From Mayamaea pseudoterrestris (Eukaryota; Bacillariophyta; Bacillariophyceae; Sellaphorales; Sellaphoraceae): a DNA stretch of 64,000 nucleotides. The position numbers and the translations under genes are program-made. Numbering within the stretch: the stretch's first letter is position 1; each line of letters begins with the position of its first letter. The notes under the pieces are model-generated. The model had not been told where the DNA came from, did no database searches, and was given only the letters and a program-made list of their open reading frames with translations. This document shows, piece after piece, positions 10,241 to 21,653 of this stretch. Location: assembly GCA_027923505.1 (NCBI GenBank), contig BROI01000019.1:372001-436000 (forward strand), given 5' to 3'.

Positions 10241-11700
10241 ATGGCAAATGCCGACCAACGGTATCGGCTCGCCAAGCACCATGCGGCCTCCTTACTTCAA
10301 TCAGCAGCTCTTGCACTTGTCAGCATGGCGTCTTCCGCGAGGAGTAGCGGCGGCTCTGCAGAGCACGAAGACGACGTGAATTTATATCAGACTCGCCGCG
10401 GCCGAAATAATGGAGGAAAGAGCCTCGAAGCTTGCTTTGCCATGTACAAGTCTCGACTGCCGGAGGTAAGCTTGTACTAATTAGGAGTGATAGAAAGGTA
10501 TTTGTCAAAAGAGAAGATTTTCTCATATACTTTTTCTTCTCGCAATCATACCAGAATGATTTTGATCGCGACAGCGTCAGTTCAGCCGACATGAGCACAT
10601 ACGAGTCCATTGAAGCATCATCTGCTTCCTCCATTTACGAAACAACCACGACTGATTCCTTGGAAGACTGTATATTTGATTCAGAGTCCAAGAATTATGC
10701 GAGCGCTAGCGGTACAGCGTCGGATTCAACGGAGAACCAGTTTGCACCCACGCCTCATGCGCCGCATGATCCGCTCCCTCCTATGATTCATCTCACCGGA
10801 GACTCAAAAAAGTTTGACTTCCTCTCGGCGTACGCAACGTCGCTTCTTGGTCCGAGCCCCAGTCCTCCTTGTCAGCTACATGTTGATGTGCCTCATTCTA
10901 GCTTGTCTGGTCATGACGTGCAGGATTCATTGGCTCACATAAATACGACGACTGAGTTTCTTAATCATTTAGACTTTTCATCCAATGCGTTTTCCTGGCC
11001 CGCTATTTCAGATATATGGGACCCAGGACAAGCTGATTCACCTCTTGCGGCCGCAACCAATGCAGCCAGTGAACTTGCTCTGGTATTACAGGCGGAGATT
11101 GACGTCCAAAAGGCTGGCAACAATGCCAAGTTTCGACGCTGGACGCCACAGGAGGACGCCTTGTTGCTCATGGCGGTGCAGGAACACTTTAAAAGCAAGC
11201 CGTTTATGGGGACGCAGATTCCGTTTCGAGCCATTGCGAAAAAGTACTTTGACGACAACCGCAATGGCTATCAATGCAAGAGTCGCTATCGCAAGATTCG
11301 TCCGGATGTCAATCGCACATCATTTACGCAGGCGGAGAATGATACAATTTTGGAAATGCAGCGTCAGGGATGCACGTTTTCGGACATTGCCAAGCAGCTT
11401 GAGAATCGAACAACGGATCAAGTTCGAAACCAGTTCAACGACAAGCTTGACCCAAATCTTCACAAGATGAAACACTGGTCCGACGAGGAAAAGAGAATCT
11501 TGTTTGACGCGCAAAAGCGCATGGGTAACAAGTGGATGGCCATTTCGAAGCTCCTACCAGGGCGATCAGAGAATGATGTCAAGAACCAGTGGCACAATAC
11601 TAAAACCAAGCAGCGTCGAAACATGCGTCGTGCCATGATGAGTCAAACATCAGAGGCAGTGATCGATTCGGAGGAGTTGGCGAGAGTCACGGAAGTGTAG
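10241..11700 (+). CDS. Three-repeat MYB transcription factor
   Basis: Two exons, 10241-10465 and 10555-11700, with a phase-0 intron, give 456 residues. The open frame continues upstream but its first ATG is at 10241. An acidic, Ser-rich N-terminal half precedes three MYB/SANT repeats at residues about 268-430: RRWTPQEDALLL, then TSFTQAENDTILEMQ, then KHWSDEEKRILFDAQ ending NDVKNQWHNTKTKQRR. The tryptophan spacing is imperfect in repeat two, as in other protist R1R2R3-like MYBs. The last repeat has the canonical recognition helix. Such proteins are nuclear DNA-binding regulators of cell cycle or differentiation. The N-terminal acidic region may be an activation domain. It converges with the AspRS gene 121 bp downstream. 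Confidence 0.88.
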
Positions 11701-11821
11701 AGAACGGGCTCATATTTTCGCTAGATGCCTATCCTTTCTGACAGTCTGACAGACAGCAGCATATTATTCACAGTAAACATCATAAGCATAATTAATGACT
11801 TTGACGTAATGCGTTTAGTCA

Positions 11822-13818
11822 TTAGGGCGTACATCGATTTGGATCGCGAGGAAACATTGAAGCCTTTCTCACATTGTCTAGTCCAAGGTAGAGAAAGACC
11901 ACGCGCTCTAAACCGATACCAGCGCCAGCATGAGGACTAACTCCATGTCTGAAGGATTCAATATAGCTCTTCAAACCGTCGCCAAATTCAATGCCCTTCT
12001 CCTCAAGTATCCTTAGCAAAAGCTCCGGGTCGTGACATCGTTGGGCTCCCGAGCAAATTTCTTGACCGCGAATAAAAATGTCATACGAGTTAGAAAAGCG
12101 TGCGTCCTCTGGATCTGGCATGGTATAGAATGGTCGAATTGTGGATGGATACTTGTCAAGCATAAAGAAATCTGTCCCAAATCGCTCCTTGACTACTTCG
12201 CCAAGTTTTAATTCCATGGCACCACTTAGATCGTCCATTCCCTCGCCAACATCCATGCCCTGTTCCCTCAATATATCCATAGCCTCGGGCCAATGCAGGA
12301 CACATGGTTTATCGGTGAATGCAACAGGTTCCGACTCGTATTGTTCGCGAATAACGGCTAGTTCTTTGGCCCAACGAGTCTCCAGTCCATTAAAGATATG
12401 TTTGAACAGCTCGTGAATAATTTCTAGCGTCTCCATGTAATGGTCCCCAATCGCCATTTCCAAATCAAGGCCAGTAAACTCACACAAATGTCGTCTCGTA
12501 TGCGACTTCTCTGCTCGAAAGACAGGGCCAATTTCAAAAACACGGTCCAAATCCGATGCAACAGCCATTTGCTTGTACAGCTGTGGTGACTGCGCCAAAC
12601 ATGCAGTCGTTCCAAAGTAGTCAGTGGTAAAGACTCCTGCACCCGACTCACTTTCTCCCGCAATGAGTTTGGGTGTATGGATTTCGACAAAACTATTGGA
12701 GTAAAGAGACTCGCGGAACAATTGACAAACGGCCGACTGTATGCGCATGATGGCATTGTTGGCTGGAGCTCTCAAATCAAGCCATCGATGATCCAAGCGT
12801 AAGTCCTGACCAAGCCGCGGAAACGGACGGTCCGTCGTCTGTGAGTCTTCCACCTCCTTTTCGCTGCGGCCAGCATCCTCCACCAAGAATGGCAATACTG
12901 CATCGGCTTTGGATACTGCATGAATTCGCTCCAATTTGAGTTCCATGCTCGAAACAGAGCATGACTTGACCGACGCAGGTGCCAGTATCCCTTGAACATC
13001 AACCATGCTTTCCACGGTCAGTGACTGGAGATAGCGAATCATTTGTTTCGAAGCTTCTGGGTCTGACTTGTCTTTAAAGTAGCAAGCTTGCAGAGTGTGA
13101 AACGTATCTTGTCGAATCACTAGAAAGCATGACCCGCCCTTAACGCGAATTGATTGCAGTCGGCCACGCAGCCAAACTTTTGTACCTTCTACAATCTTGT
13201 CTTGTTGCTCCTCGAGACTGGCAATTCGAGTCCACTCTCGCCCCGTCCGACTGCGTGACATGACTCGCGTCATGTCGCCAAAGGCTGGGTAAGATGCTTC
13301 GTCGTCAATTGAAAGGTAGGTGACATCGACTATCGGTGTCTCGGCCGCAGATACCTGCTCGGCTGCCCGAGCCTTGGCGAGTGCCTTTTCTTCCTTGGCG
13401 CGCTGTTTCTCAGCTCTTGTGCGACAAAGAGAGGACAAGATACGAATATGATGAGTTACCAGATAGATATATCAACAAATACCCTATCGCATACTCACTT
13501 TCTAGCTTCTCTGGCAGCCTTGACAGGATCCAATGTTGCGTCAACATCATCACTCGCTGCTGCTGCGGATGCCGTTGTTTCTGTGGGAGAATCGCTGCTT
13601 CTGTCGGCGGATTGATGCAAGGCCGATGTTGTCGCGTAGAATCGCCTATCGTTGCCAGGCAAGCAGCCTTTCACAAGATCAAAATAACTGGCAGCAAACT
13701 TTGTCCGTCTCCCTTGCGAATAGAACGACGATCGCGCGCCAAAGGATGCGACTCGACGAGTCGTCACGGCCACAATCATGACAAACAGCAGAGGATGGGA
13801 TAGAACGGGGTGTAGCAT
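11822..13818 (-). CDS. Aspartyl-tRNA synthetase, eukaryotic type, with plastid presequence
   Basis: Two exons, 13818-13499 and 13415-11822, with a short intron, give 637 residues. The core is a class IIb synthetase: an OB-fold anticodon domain (KVWLRGRLQSIRVKGG), motif 1 region (LDLRAPANNAIMRIQSAV), motif 2 (FRAEKSHTRRHLCEFTGLD) and motif 3 (GAGIGLERVVFLYLGL), ending MFPRDPNRCTP as in cytosolic eukaryotic and archaeal AspRS. It charges tRNA-Asp with aspartate. Exon 1 encodes a signal-like sequence (LLFVMIVAVTTRRVASFGARSS) with an S|F junction, the diatom plastid motif, then a Ser/Thr-rich transit-like stretch before the Lys/Ala-rich extension. The enzyme may therefore serve an organelle, or both cytosol and plastid if alternative starts are used. 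The combination of a eukaryotic-type enzyme and a presequence is notable. Confidence 0.9.
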
Positions 13819-14110
13819 AGGAACGTTTGAAAGATATCTCTATCCTCTTGCAGATGGCACAATACACAACTGTTTGGAGATTCCACCGAGCAATCTTGGT
13901 GGCCATCGTCATGGTGATGAAGGGTGATGGTGAAGCGAAAAAGAAACGCACGCCATCCTACCGGTACTCGGGTACCGGAGCGATGCGTGACAGCCGATGA
14001 GCTCATTCGTCCCGACGCGACGACCATGAGATTTTCTTCCGTCACAAAGTTTTGGCCTTTTGGAAATAAATCATCAGAAGGCTCATTAGCCTTAATTTGC
14101 GGCTGAAGTC
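13819..14110. promoter_or_regulatory. Divergent AspRS / RCC1 promoter with paired ACCGGTA boxes
   Basis: This 292-bp spacer lies between two head-to-head genes. It contains CTACCGGTACTCGGGTACCGG around 13956-13977, in which two CCGG-centred boxes are separated by a few bases and the half-sites are mirrored. The core matches the elements in the RRP42/MYB spacer. A role is inferred only from recurrence and position. Confidence 0.4.
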
Positions 14111-16280
14111 ATGCCCAAGCCCATCGATGAAGACCGCGCTCGTCGCAAAGCCGAACTGGAAAAGAAGCGAGCGGCGCGCAAGGCCGAAAAGGAGCAACAG
14201 GAAGCCCTCTTGGAAAAGGCTGCCCAAGACTTGGCAGCGCTAAAGCTGCAAGAGGACAAATCCAGAGAAACCATCAACAAGGACAAGGGATCGTTTTCTC
14301 TGCTGCTAAACTTACCAGAGGATGCAATGCAGTTGCTTTACTGCATGCTTCCAGCTTCCGACCTCGGCTGCCTCATCATGACATGCACAACGCTGCACCA
14401 TTACCTCCCAAAGGCTCGAGTTCCTCATTTGAAAACTCGTCTAAACTCGAAGCGACTGCAAATGTGCCCCGATGAATCGCACGTGCATAGAGTGCTGCAG
14501 CAATCCTTTCCGACAGCAGCGCGAGGTGACATACAAACGACGAGCAAGACGAACAATATGAAAGATCATCGTCACGACGACCAAAATGACTACCTTTTCT
14601 ATGCGCGCTATGTAGAAGAGGCCATGGGATGTTCTACTTTATCCGTACCAAATGCTAGCGCATCCTCGTCACCTATTTCCAAGTCAAACCGTCCAGACTC
14701 GATCCTACTTCCAGCGTACACGCAGGGTCGGTTCGCGAGCACTAGTCCAGAACATTCCCTTTGTCGGGCCTCCAGAGCATCAGGATGCGCCAGCTGGGGC
14801 GTTGGCATGCGTGGTCAGCTTGGTCACGGCCAGCGACAGGATGAACGACTTCCCAAGCTACTGCGACAATTTGGATTGGACGAAATTCGCATTGTGCAGG
14901 TATCGGCTGGTGGTGGCTTGGTGCGCGTCGCACACTCACTGCTACTGACTAGCACCGGGCGCGTCTTGTCGTTTGGTACTGGCCAATACGGAGCGTTGGG
15001 ACACGGCTACTCGGCGGCCAAGCAACTGCCGGATGCACTCCGGCCGCAGTTTGTCGACTCGTTGAAGCACTTGACGTGCGTCTGCGTGGCGGCGGGCGAG
15101 CTTCATAGCGCCGTCGTGACGAGCGATGGAGACGTTTACACGTGGGTGAGTCTGCATTAATCTTGAATGCCAAGCTGATAATATGGCTTTCTTACCCTCT
15201 TGCCCTTTTACTTTTCGTTAGGGAGACGGCTTTTGCGGACAGCTTGGTCATGCCGACAAGCGGCCTCAACCAAGTCCCAAGCAGGTGACAAATGGCGGTT
15301 TGGAAGATGAATGTGTTGCAATGGTAACGTGCGGTGGTCGGCATACAATTGCCGTGACTGAAGAAGGGGATGTTTTTAGCTGGGGACTGGGTCATTTTGG
15401 CTGTCTCGGCCGAAGCTACACCCCATTTGACTATGACGCGGACGCTGCAATTGTGGCTTTTACTGGCGAAGATGCAGAACAACCGCACCAGGGGGCTAAT
15501 GACGACGCAGCTGCGCCACAAGAGATGGTAGAGGCGCCAATCGTGGAGCGAGATTTTGCGGCTGAGCTTAGAGAACATCTGGAGTTGCTCGCCAACATGA
15601 CTCTCGACGACTCTAGTACCCAATGCATTCCTCAACCAGTAGACTCGCTGCAGGGCATCAAGATTGTTAGCGCAAGTGCCGGCCATCGACATTCCTTGTT
15701 TCTTGCCGAGCGAGGGGCACTCTACAGCTGTGGGGCTGGCACGTCGGGCTGCCTTGGCCACGGCGACACTGCATCGCAAATGTTTCCAGTAAAGATAACA
15801 TCATTGGACGAGAATGGCGGAACGCGAGTCATACAAATGAGCGCAGGTGTCGATATGAGCATGGCCGTCGATAGTTGCGGTCAAGTTTATGGCTGGGGAA
15901 AGATGGATGGTGGTAGAATTGGTCTTGGATTAGAGCGAAAGTCTGTTACAATTCCTCGTCAGGTCACCATCAACGATGCCAATGGCGAGTCGGTGAAAGC
16001 CATTGACGTCGAATGTGGCTACGTGCACTCATTGATAGTCGGCATTGACGGATCAATTCACATATGTGGCGGCGTCGGTATTGAAGGAGCCGACGATGGT
16101 CAAGTCGAGGATAAGTCAATGGATGATACGATAGGCAAGCCGCGACAAGTGCCTGACTTCAATATCTGGCAGTGCGCCACGGAAGCGGCAAAGAAAGAAG
16201 CAGTGAAGAAGGAACGCTGGTCAAAGTATGGAAAGTACACCGTCAAGGGCCGTACGAAGATGATGAAGGGCGAGGACTAA
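14111..16280 (+). CDS. F-box-like / RCC1-repeat protein
   Basis: Two exons, 14111-15145 and 15222-16280, with a 76-bp phase-0 intron, give 697 residues. The N-terminal 60 residues form a highly charged Lys/Glu/Ala helix, likely coiled coil. An F-box-like segment follows ([20 protein letters not shown], about 60-95). From about residue 225 RCC1 beta-propeller repeats appear: [57 protein letters not shown] and [12 protein letters not shown]. An acidic insertion sits between repeats near residues 425-480. The layout suggests a substrate receptor of an SCF-type ubiquitin ligase or a chromatin/small-GTPase adaptor, not proven. The C-terminus is basic ([11 protein letters not shown]). It converges with the TALE gene. 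Confidence 0.85.
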
Positions 16281-16628
16281 TTTGTTGAATAATAAGCTAA
16301 AGCAAGATTATACTAGGATTACAGTGGCATACTTTCTAGTTTAGGACATAGTAATTGATAGAGATGATAAATTGTGTGAAAATGTGTGGCTGCCGATCAA
16401 GAAGAAACGCAAACGTTGGCGTAAAGGGGCGACAAGATCCAAACAGAAAGAAAACAAACATGCGTACACGTTGATAGGGCGTGGAATGATAATGGTGGCA
16501 ACAACAATTGAAGAATTCTTGATTTAGTATTGCAGGTGATAGCATGATGTGGGAAGAGTGCTTGCTCAAGGAGCATGGCGTGGCACAGCAAGTGAAAGGG
16601 TGATGGGCGGGTAGTAACCAAGCCGCGT
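16281..16628. other. Convergent 3' spacer
   Basis: About 350 bp between the stops of the RCC1 and TALE genes. It is AT-rich at the left (TTGTTGAATAATAAGC) and probably holds both polyadenylation regions. No gene is visible. Confidence 0.45.
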
Positions 16629-17666
16629 TTAGACTTGGCTGGACGAAAGAGGTTTCGCAAAGCCAAACAAGTTGGCAGCCTCTTCCAGACTGGGAAGCGA
16701 GCTATCATATCCATCGCGGGCCAATTTGCAGGCCTCCTTCCACATGTCAATGCTGACCCGACGGTACTTGGGACGTGGCGTGTCGACGACTGCTTCCATG
16801 TCGTCGAACGACCGGGTGCGCTTGTTCGCGATCATAGTGGACTCTTCGACAGCTGTTGCGACAGAGGCGATATACTTTTGAAGAAAGTGCAACTTGATGC
16901 GATCTAGCTCGGCTTGATGAGAGGCCTCTCCAGAGCTAGTCTTTGGCACATATTCAAACTGCTCCAACACATTTTCAACCGCATCTTGGTCCAAGTCAGT
17001 CGCAACGTCGTCAATCGTTGGTTTCCCGCCCAGTTGCGGTCGCAAAATGTACACAATGACAGTGTCCATCTTGGTGTCAGCAAACCTCAACTCCTCGGTC
17101 TCGTCCGATGAAATGCTTTCGTCGTCCGAGCTAATGCAGCTGGTAGAATGTTCGCTGACAGTGTTTCGAGGCGGCGAAACGACTGGAGGGAGCGGTGGCT
17201 CATCCACAAGACTGACTAGCGAAACACTTCGCTTGTTGGGGAAAAAGCATGACGGTACCTTGCCCACCATGCCACAAAGTGTCGGCGAGACGGGCTCGGC
17301 CATTTTGACTTCGTCCTTGGTCTTGACCATTGTTTTTGTAGCCTTGGGTACATCCTGGACAACAAGCATTTGGGCTTCAACTTGAGGTTTCCAGAATCGT
17401 TTCCGGTTGTTGACGAACCAATTGGTAAGCTGCTTGAGCTTAATGCCAGTGTCGGTCATAATCTCCACCTTTTCCTGTTCCGTTGGATAGGGATGAGCAA
17501 TGTGAGCTGGGCTCATCATCCATGCCTTCAAGTATTCGACAGTTTCATGGGGCAGACAAGTCGTCTTGCGCTTGTTCTTGAGGTTTGTTTTGGACGGCAA
17601 AATGTGATGGGCGCGCCGCTCTGGTAGAGCACGGTGAGAGTCTTCAGACATGGTTTCGAGTAACAT
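16629..17666 (-). CDS. TALE-class homeodomain protein
   Basis: Single exon of 345 residues from ATG 17666; a second ATG at 17651 would give 340. The homeodomain spans about residues 33-95. It has the three-residue loop extension PYPTEQEK between helices 1 and 2 and the recognition helix LTNWFVNNRKRFW, diagnostic of TALE proteins (KNOX/BELL/PBC kin). No KNOX or BELL interaction domain is recognised. The rest is low in structure, with an acidic Ser patch (SSDDESISSDETEE). TALE heterodimers control the haploid-diploid switch in green algae and are found across stramenopiles. A similar role here would be inference. The C-terminal 100 residues contain a Leu-rich helix. Confidence 0.88.
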   Translation of the reverse strand: MLLETMSEDSHRALPERRAHHILPSKTNLKNKRKTTCLPHETVEYLKAWMMSPAHIAHPYPTEQEKVEIMTDTGIKLKQLTNWFVNNRKRFWKPQVEAQMLVVQDVPKATKTMVKTKDEVKMAEPVSPTLCGMVGKVPSCFFPNKRSVSLVSLVDEPPLPPVVSPPRNTVSEHSTSCISSDDESISSDETEELRFADTKMDTVIVYILRPQLGGKPTIDDVATDLDQDAVENVLEQFEYVPKTSSGEASHQAELDRIKLHFLQKYIASVATAVEESTMIANKRTRSFDDMEAVVDTPRPKYRRVSIDMWKEACKLARDGYDSSLPSLEEAANLFGFAKPLSSSQV

Positions 17667-18229
17667 TTTTAGTTTGGTAGTGGCTAGAGACTTCAAATGA
17701 GACGTCGATTGGTAATAAGTGCTGCTTCAAACAAGTTGATGGCTGTCCTAAAGCAAGGAAAAGGATTTGTGTCTAAGAAAAGTGCGTGTCGGCCATATTT
17801 TTCAAACGCCGAACTCGAAACAAATGGCAACGCCTTCTCCCAAGGTCATTGCCAAATGGATAAACACTTTTCAACCAATCAAAACGCTCACAAGGAAGAA
17901 TGGATGACGTAATGTTGCAGTAAAAACAACACGTCACTGAAACCCGGATGCGAAACCATCGATCCGTCGCAAACCGGAGACGTAACCATCGACGCACCCG
18001 TCGTCATGTCCGTCACGAGGCGGCACGCTGCGGCAGGCAAGCAAGCGGACGTGCATGATGGGCAGCGGGGAATGTAGCGTTGTAAATAGGTAGAGAGAGT
18101 GGTGACTAGACAATGAAAGTGTAGTCGTTTGTGGCATGTCATGGAGTAGGTGTAGCTTGATGGGACGAAGCTGTGACGATCAAAGTAGGCGCGACAAACG
18201 CGTTGTCCATGGCGTGACAAAGTCGTCAC
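17667..18229. other. Gene-free spacer
   Basis: About 560 bp upstream of the TALE gene. It presumably includes its promoter. No coding signal was recognised beyond short chance frames. The segment 17940-18110 is rich in CGT/ACG trinucleotides but shows no clear repeat. Confidence 0.4.
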
Positions 18230-18415
18230 ATGGAATCCATCATGGATGCAGTCGGATCTTTGTCTCGGGATGAGACAGAAAGACGACGACAAGAAAGACG
18301 ACAATGGTCACTCATGTTGTCCATGATCGTCATGATGGCGTTGGGACTGTTCTTCCTCGGTGGTTTCGCACCCATCAACCCAATGCTGCTGCAAGCGTGC
18401 CACTTTTTTCCGTGA
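18230..18415 (+). CDS. Possible 61-residue single-pass membrane protein
   Basis: A short frame with a standard ATG encodes a charged N-terminal half (SRDETERRRQERRQW) followed by one strong hydrophobic helix (SLMLSMIVMMALGLFFLGGF) and a short C-terminus. This is the layout of a small tail-anchored or inner-membrane accessory protein. No family was recognised, and there is no second line of evidence such as a neighbour relationship. The frame could also be chance, because it overlaps a minus-strand open frame. Conservation in related genomes would decide. Confidence 0.3.
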   Translation: MESIMDAVGSLSRDETERRRQERRQWSLMLSMIVMMALGLFFLGGFAPINPMLLQACHFFP

Positions 18416-19225
18416 AAGCGCAAGTCACACTTGCCAGTGCGCCGCAACTCACACACACGGGACGATGATGAACGATTTATTGCAAATGTTCGATAAGAGC
18501 TGTTGACGTTGACGATTGCTTACCTTGGGTCAAGTATCTTTCTGCCGCAGCAACAAGTGATGGCCTCGCTTTTGGAGTGAGGCTTCCTCTCTCGTTTGTG
18601 TGCTCGATTGAGACGGAAGAAACGAACTGCCTGCCTTGATCGTCAGCCGCGCCTGCTTCAAGACGAAGAGCCTTCTGGCTTGCACGTTTTCGTTAAATAA
18701 ATCGGGAACCGGTAGCCGGGGATGTGTCACTATGGTTCGGCTGTTTCGTCAGGCCATTGCATTCTCGATGTTGGATCCGTGAAAGATTCGTCTTGGCGAA
18801 TGTTTTGATTGGTTCATGATGACGACGCGTCATTGGTCCGTTTCCTTGGCCGGACTCAAAGTGCTAACGTTGCTATGTGTGTTTTGAATGGCTGCCAAAT
18901 AATATAGTATAGGAACGATTTAGGACGTCTGCCTAGAGGTCCAGCCTGCAGCTACGGTAGTTATGTAAGGAAAGATCCTGACAATAAAACAATCATTGTC
19001 GTCAAAGTGAGTAGATACAACACCATTTACCTCGTTCCATGCATGTCTTGTCTTGACAGGAGCTATGTTGCTCCAGATCTGAATTTACAGGAACACCGAA
19101 GGCCTTCCATGGAACAGCTCGAGGTTTACGCATGCCGACGTCAAAACACGAGATCACATCCTCGGAGAGAGGGACAAACATTGCAACGCATATATTATTG
19201 CATATTAGTAAACAAAAAAGTATAA
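18416..19225. other. Gene-free spacer and reductase promoter
   Basis: About 810 bp with no supportable gene. It includes one GAACCGGTAGCC element at about 18709. The last 80 bp before the reductase ATG are AT-rich (TATATTATTGCATATTAGT), consistent with a promoter or 5' UTR. Confidence 0.4.
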
Positions 19226-19906
19226 ATGTCAGCTTCATCCACTCGCGTTCTCAAGACGGTTGTCTTCATGGGCTCGGCCAAGAATGTTGCTCCTCCGTGG
19301 GGCGGAGATGCTCGCCTCGGTGATCGCGTGCTAAGTCACGTGGAAGCGACTTTGGAAGATCGTATTGGTACGCTCGGAGCCGACACTATCAGGCACGATG
19401 TCAGCATTGTTGATCCACTCTTTGTGTTTGGAAAGCATGGTGCTTTGTCGGAAATTTCTGCCGGCGAGCTTTTGGCTCCTGCATTCTTCTTCAAGCAACT
19501 CCCAGCCAAGGCGCAAGCACTCCAAGACTTGATTGCCGGAGCAGACTGCTACGTTATTGTGAGTCCAGAGTACAATCACGTGGTACCTCCGGCATTGGCC
19601 TCTATCATGGGCCATTTTGGTGGCTCATGCTATTCGTGCAAGCCATCCGGCATAATCACATACTCTGCTGGACCTTGGGGTGGGCAGCGAGCAGCCTTGT
19701 CGATTGTAAGCATGACACACGAGCTGGGCTGCCTACCTGTGTCAAAGATGGTGGGGTATCCAATGGCGGCTGAATTGTTTCATGAAGATGGATCACCAAA
19801 GGATCCATCGCACCGAATGCTCAAGCAACTACCGGACATGCTGAATCAGCTTGAATGGATGGCTATCGCTATGAAAGACCAACGGGAGCGAGTTGGAAAG
19901 TTTTAG
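19226..19906 (+). CDS. NADPH-dependent FMN reductase-like flavoprotein
   Basis: Single exon, 226 residues. The flavodoxin-like fold of the FMN_red family is evident: an N-terminal strand with phosphate-binding loop VVFMGSAKN, a central [19 protein letters not shown] matching the conserved SPEYN motif, then [20 protein letters not shown], corresponding to the S-x-G-x-x-G-G loop. Members bind FMN and reduce quinones, azo dyes, chromate or iron chelates with NAD(P)H in the cytosol. The C-terminal helix ([17 protein letters not shown]) is also typical. There is no targeting sequence. The physiological substrate cannot be told from sequence. Confidence 0.88.
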   Translation: MSASSTRVLKTVVFMGSAKNVAPPWGGDARLGDRVLSHVEATLEDRIGTLGADTIRHDVSIVDPLFVFGKHGALSEISAGELLAPAFFFKQLPAKAQALQDLIAGADCYVIVSPEYNHVVPPALASIMGHFGGSCYSCKPSGIITYSAGPWGGQRAALSIVSMTHELGCLPVSKMVGYPMAAELFHEDGSPKDPSHRMLKQLPDMLNQLEWMAIAMKDQRERVGKF

Positions 19907-20487
19907 GATGAGCAGTAAACATCGTGCGCGTGAAGATGTAAGCACTTGCATGGATACAATGACTCTGTATGAAAATGCACCGAAAGGTTGTCTCGCCAAT
20001 TTGTCGATTGCCTTTGTAACTGGATGTGGAAGAAAAGGAGTAGTGTATTATTCGATTATTCAAAACACTGTAAAGCTATAGTGTCGCATTAGTAAAGCGC
20101 AGGTCACCACTGTGCTCGACGATGGACGCCGCAGCACTCGGAAAGGTTTGCGGCAAGCCTAATTGCGTTAATACATGTAGTAAGCCAGCACCTGAGCTAT
20201 TATGGCTGCATGGAGGTACTAAGAAATGATCCGAAAGTGTTGAGAGGATGACTAACTCTAAATGATTTGCAGATATGCAAAGGAGTACTCGTAGTATGTA
20301 TGGCACCGATAGCTAAGGCGGAGTCGTGCGAAAACGAGAAAGCGAATTTCGGTCATTTTCCGGTCATTTGCCGATGTCCGCGCAGCCGCGATCACCATGA
20401 GCGTCGGCGCGACACCAACTGCACATTGCCCTTGTCACACAACAGCTTTGTCAAAGGCAATAAACACCTTAGCATCATATAAGAGCC
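19907..20487. other. Gene-free spacer
   Basis: About 580 bp between two plus-strand genes. It contains the reductase 3' region and, just before 20488, the TPR gene promoter. A short direct repeat TCGGTCATTTTCCGGTCATTTGCCG is near 20350. No coding or RNA gene was recognised. Confidence 0.4.
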
Positions 20488-21479
20488 ATGTCAGATGACT
20501 GGATAGAGCTTAAGGGCGAGGCGCTTCAATTGAGAGTGAGTGCGCGGATGAAAGTTTGAATGACCCTTCAAACTAAAATCAATAATTACAGCCCACTAAC
20601 AATGCCGATGTCTTCGACCAGGTTATCCAAAACAAACCTGATTCCAACGAAAACGTGGCGCAATGGACCGATACAGTCTTGGTTGACTACGAAGGTCGAC
20701 AGTGCGACGACAGAGATGCCCCATTCGAGTCCTACCCTGTCTGTCAGTCCGGCAAGCAACTCGTCGTAACTTTCACAGACCAAATGCTCGTCAAGGCTTT
20801 GGAGATAGCTTTCATTCACTTACATGCAGGTCAAACGGCTTTGGTCTATGCCACTCCAAAGTTCGCGCTCGGAGAGACACAAAAACGATCGTACAACGAC
20901 GTTGTTGTTCCTCCCAATTCAAATGTGATCTACAAAGTCACACTGCATCACATTCTAATGAACACGGGCCGCATCAATCCTTATTTGCCAATACAAAAGG
21001 CAATTGCACAAAAGACGATTGCCAATGACTTGTATCAGTGCGAGTGGCCCGGCCAGCGCGATCGAGCAATGACGCTGTACGAAAAGGCCGCACGTGACAT
21101 GGAAACCTTGTTGCATGGAACCTATCTCACTAACGTTGCGGAGCCTGACCATCCGCAGCGCAAGCAAGTCAAGGAGCTCATGCTTGACAATCTTAACAAC
21201 ATTGTGGCCGTTTACTTGCGGAGCAAGCAGTACGAAAAGGCATACGAAGCAGCACAGCTGGTTCTTCGACGGGACGCCAGCAACGCCAAGGCACTGCTCC
21301 GAGCGGCAAAAGCTTGCATGATGAGCCGCCAATGCTCACGGAATGATCAGGACGATGCGTTGTGCGCTGCTGAGAAGGCGATCACCTACAAGGACAAGGA
21401 GGAAGTTGAGTTGAAGAAGCTGCGAATGCAGTGGAAACTGCGAAAGCAGATGGCCTTTGCCAGCGTTGCGACCGAGTGA
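20488..21479 (+). CDS. FKBP8-like immunophilin with TPR repeats
   Basis: Two exons, 20488-20535 and 20592-21479, with a 56-bp phase-0 intron, give 311 residues. Exon 1 encodes only 16 residues and is easily missed; the frame and splice sites GTGAGT and TTACAG support it. Residues about 40-130 resemble a divergent FKBP domain (VLVDYEGR, then FTDQMLVKALEIAFIHLHAG, then VYATPKFALGE). Several FK506-pocket aromatics are absent, so prolyl isomerase activity is doubtful. Residues 150-290 hold three TPR motifs (DRAMTLYEKAARDMETL, LDNLNNIVAVYLRSKQYEKA, DASNAKALLRAAKA). This pairing matches FKBP8/AIP-type Hsp90 co-chaperones. No C-terminal membrane anchor is present, unlike FKBP8. Confidence 0.8.
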
Positions 21480-21653
21480 TTACCGGTTAATAATCTTTCT
21501 CTAACGCGACAGTTTCAATAATAAATGCGAAGACATTTTTACTCATGGTCAAATGTTACCTTCCAAGTTCAAGGCTTGTTCGTCGTCTACCTATATGGAA
21601 TTTTACCTTGCAAAATAATTCTTGTCGTCATCATTCAAACGTGATCTGCATTG

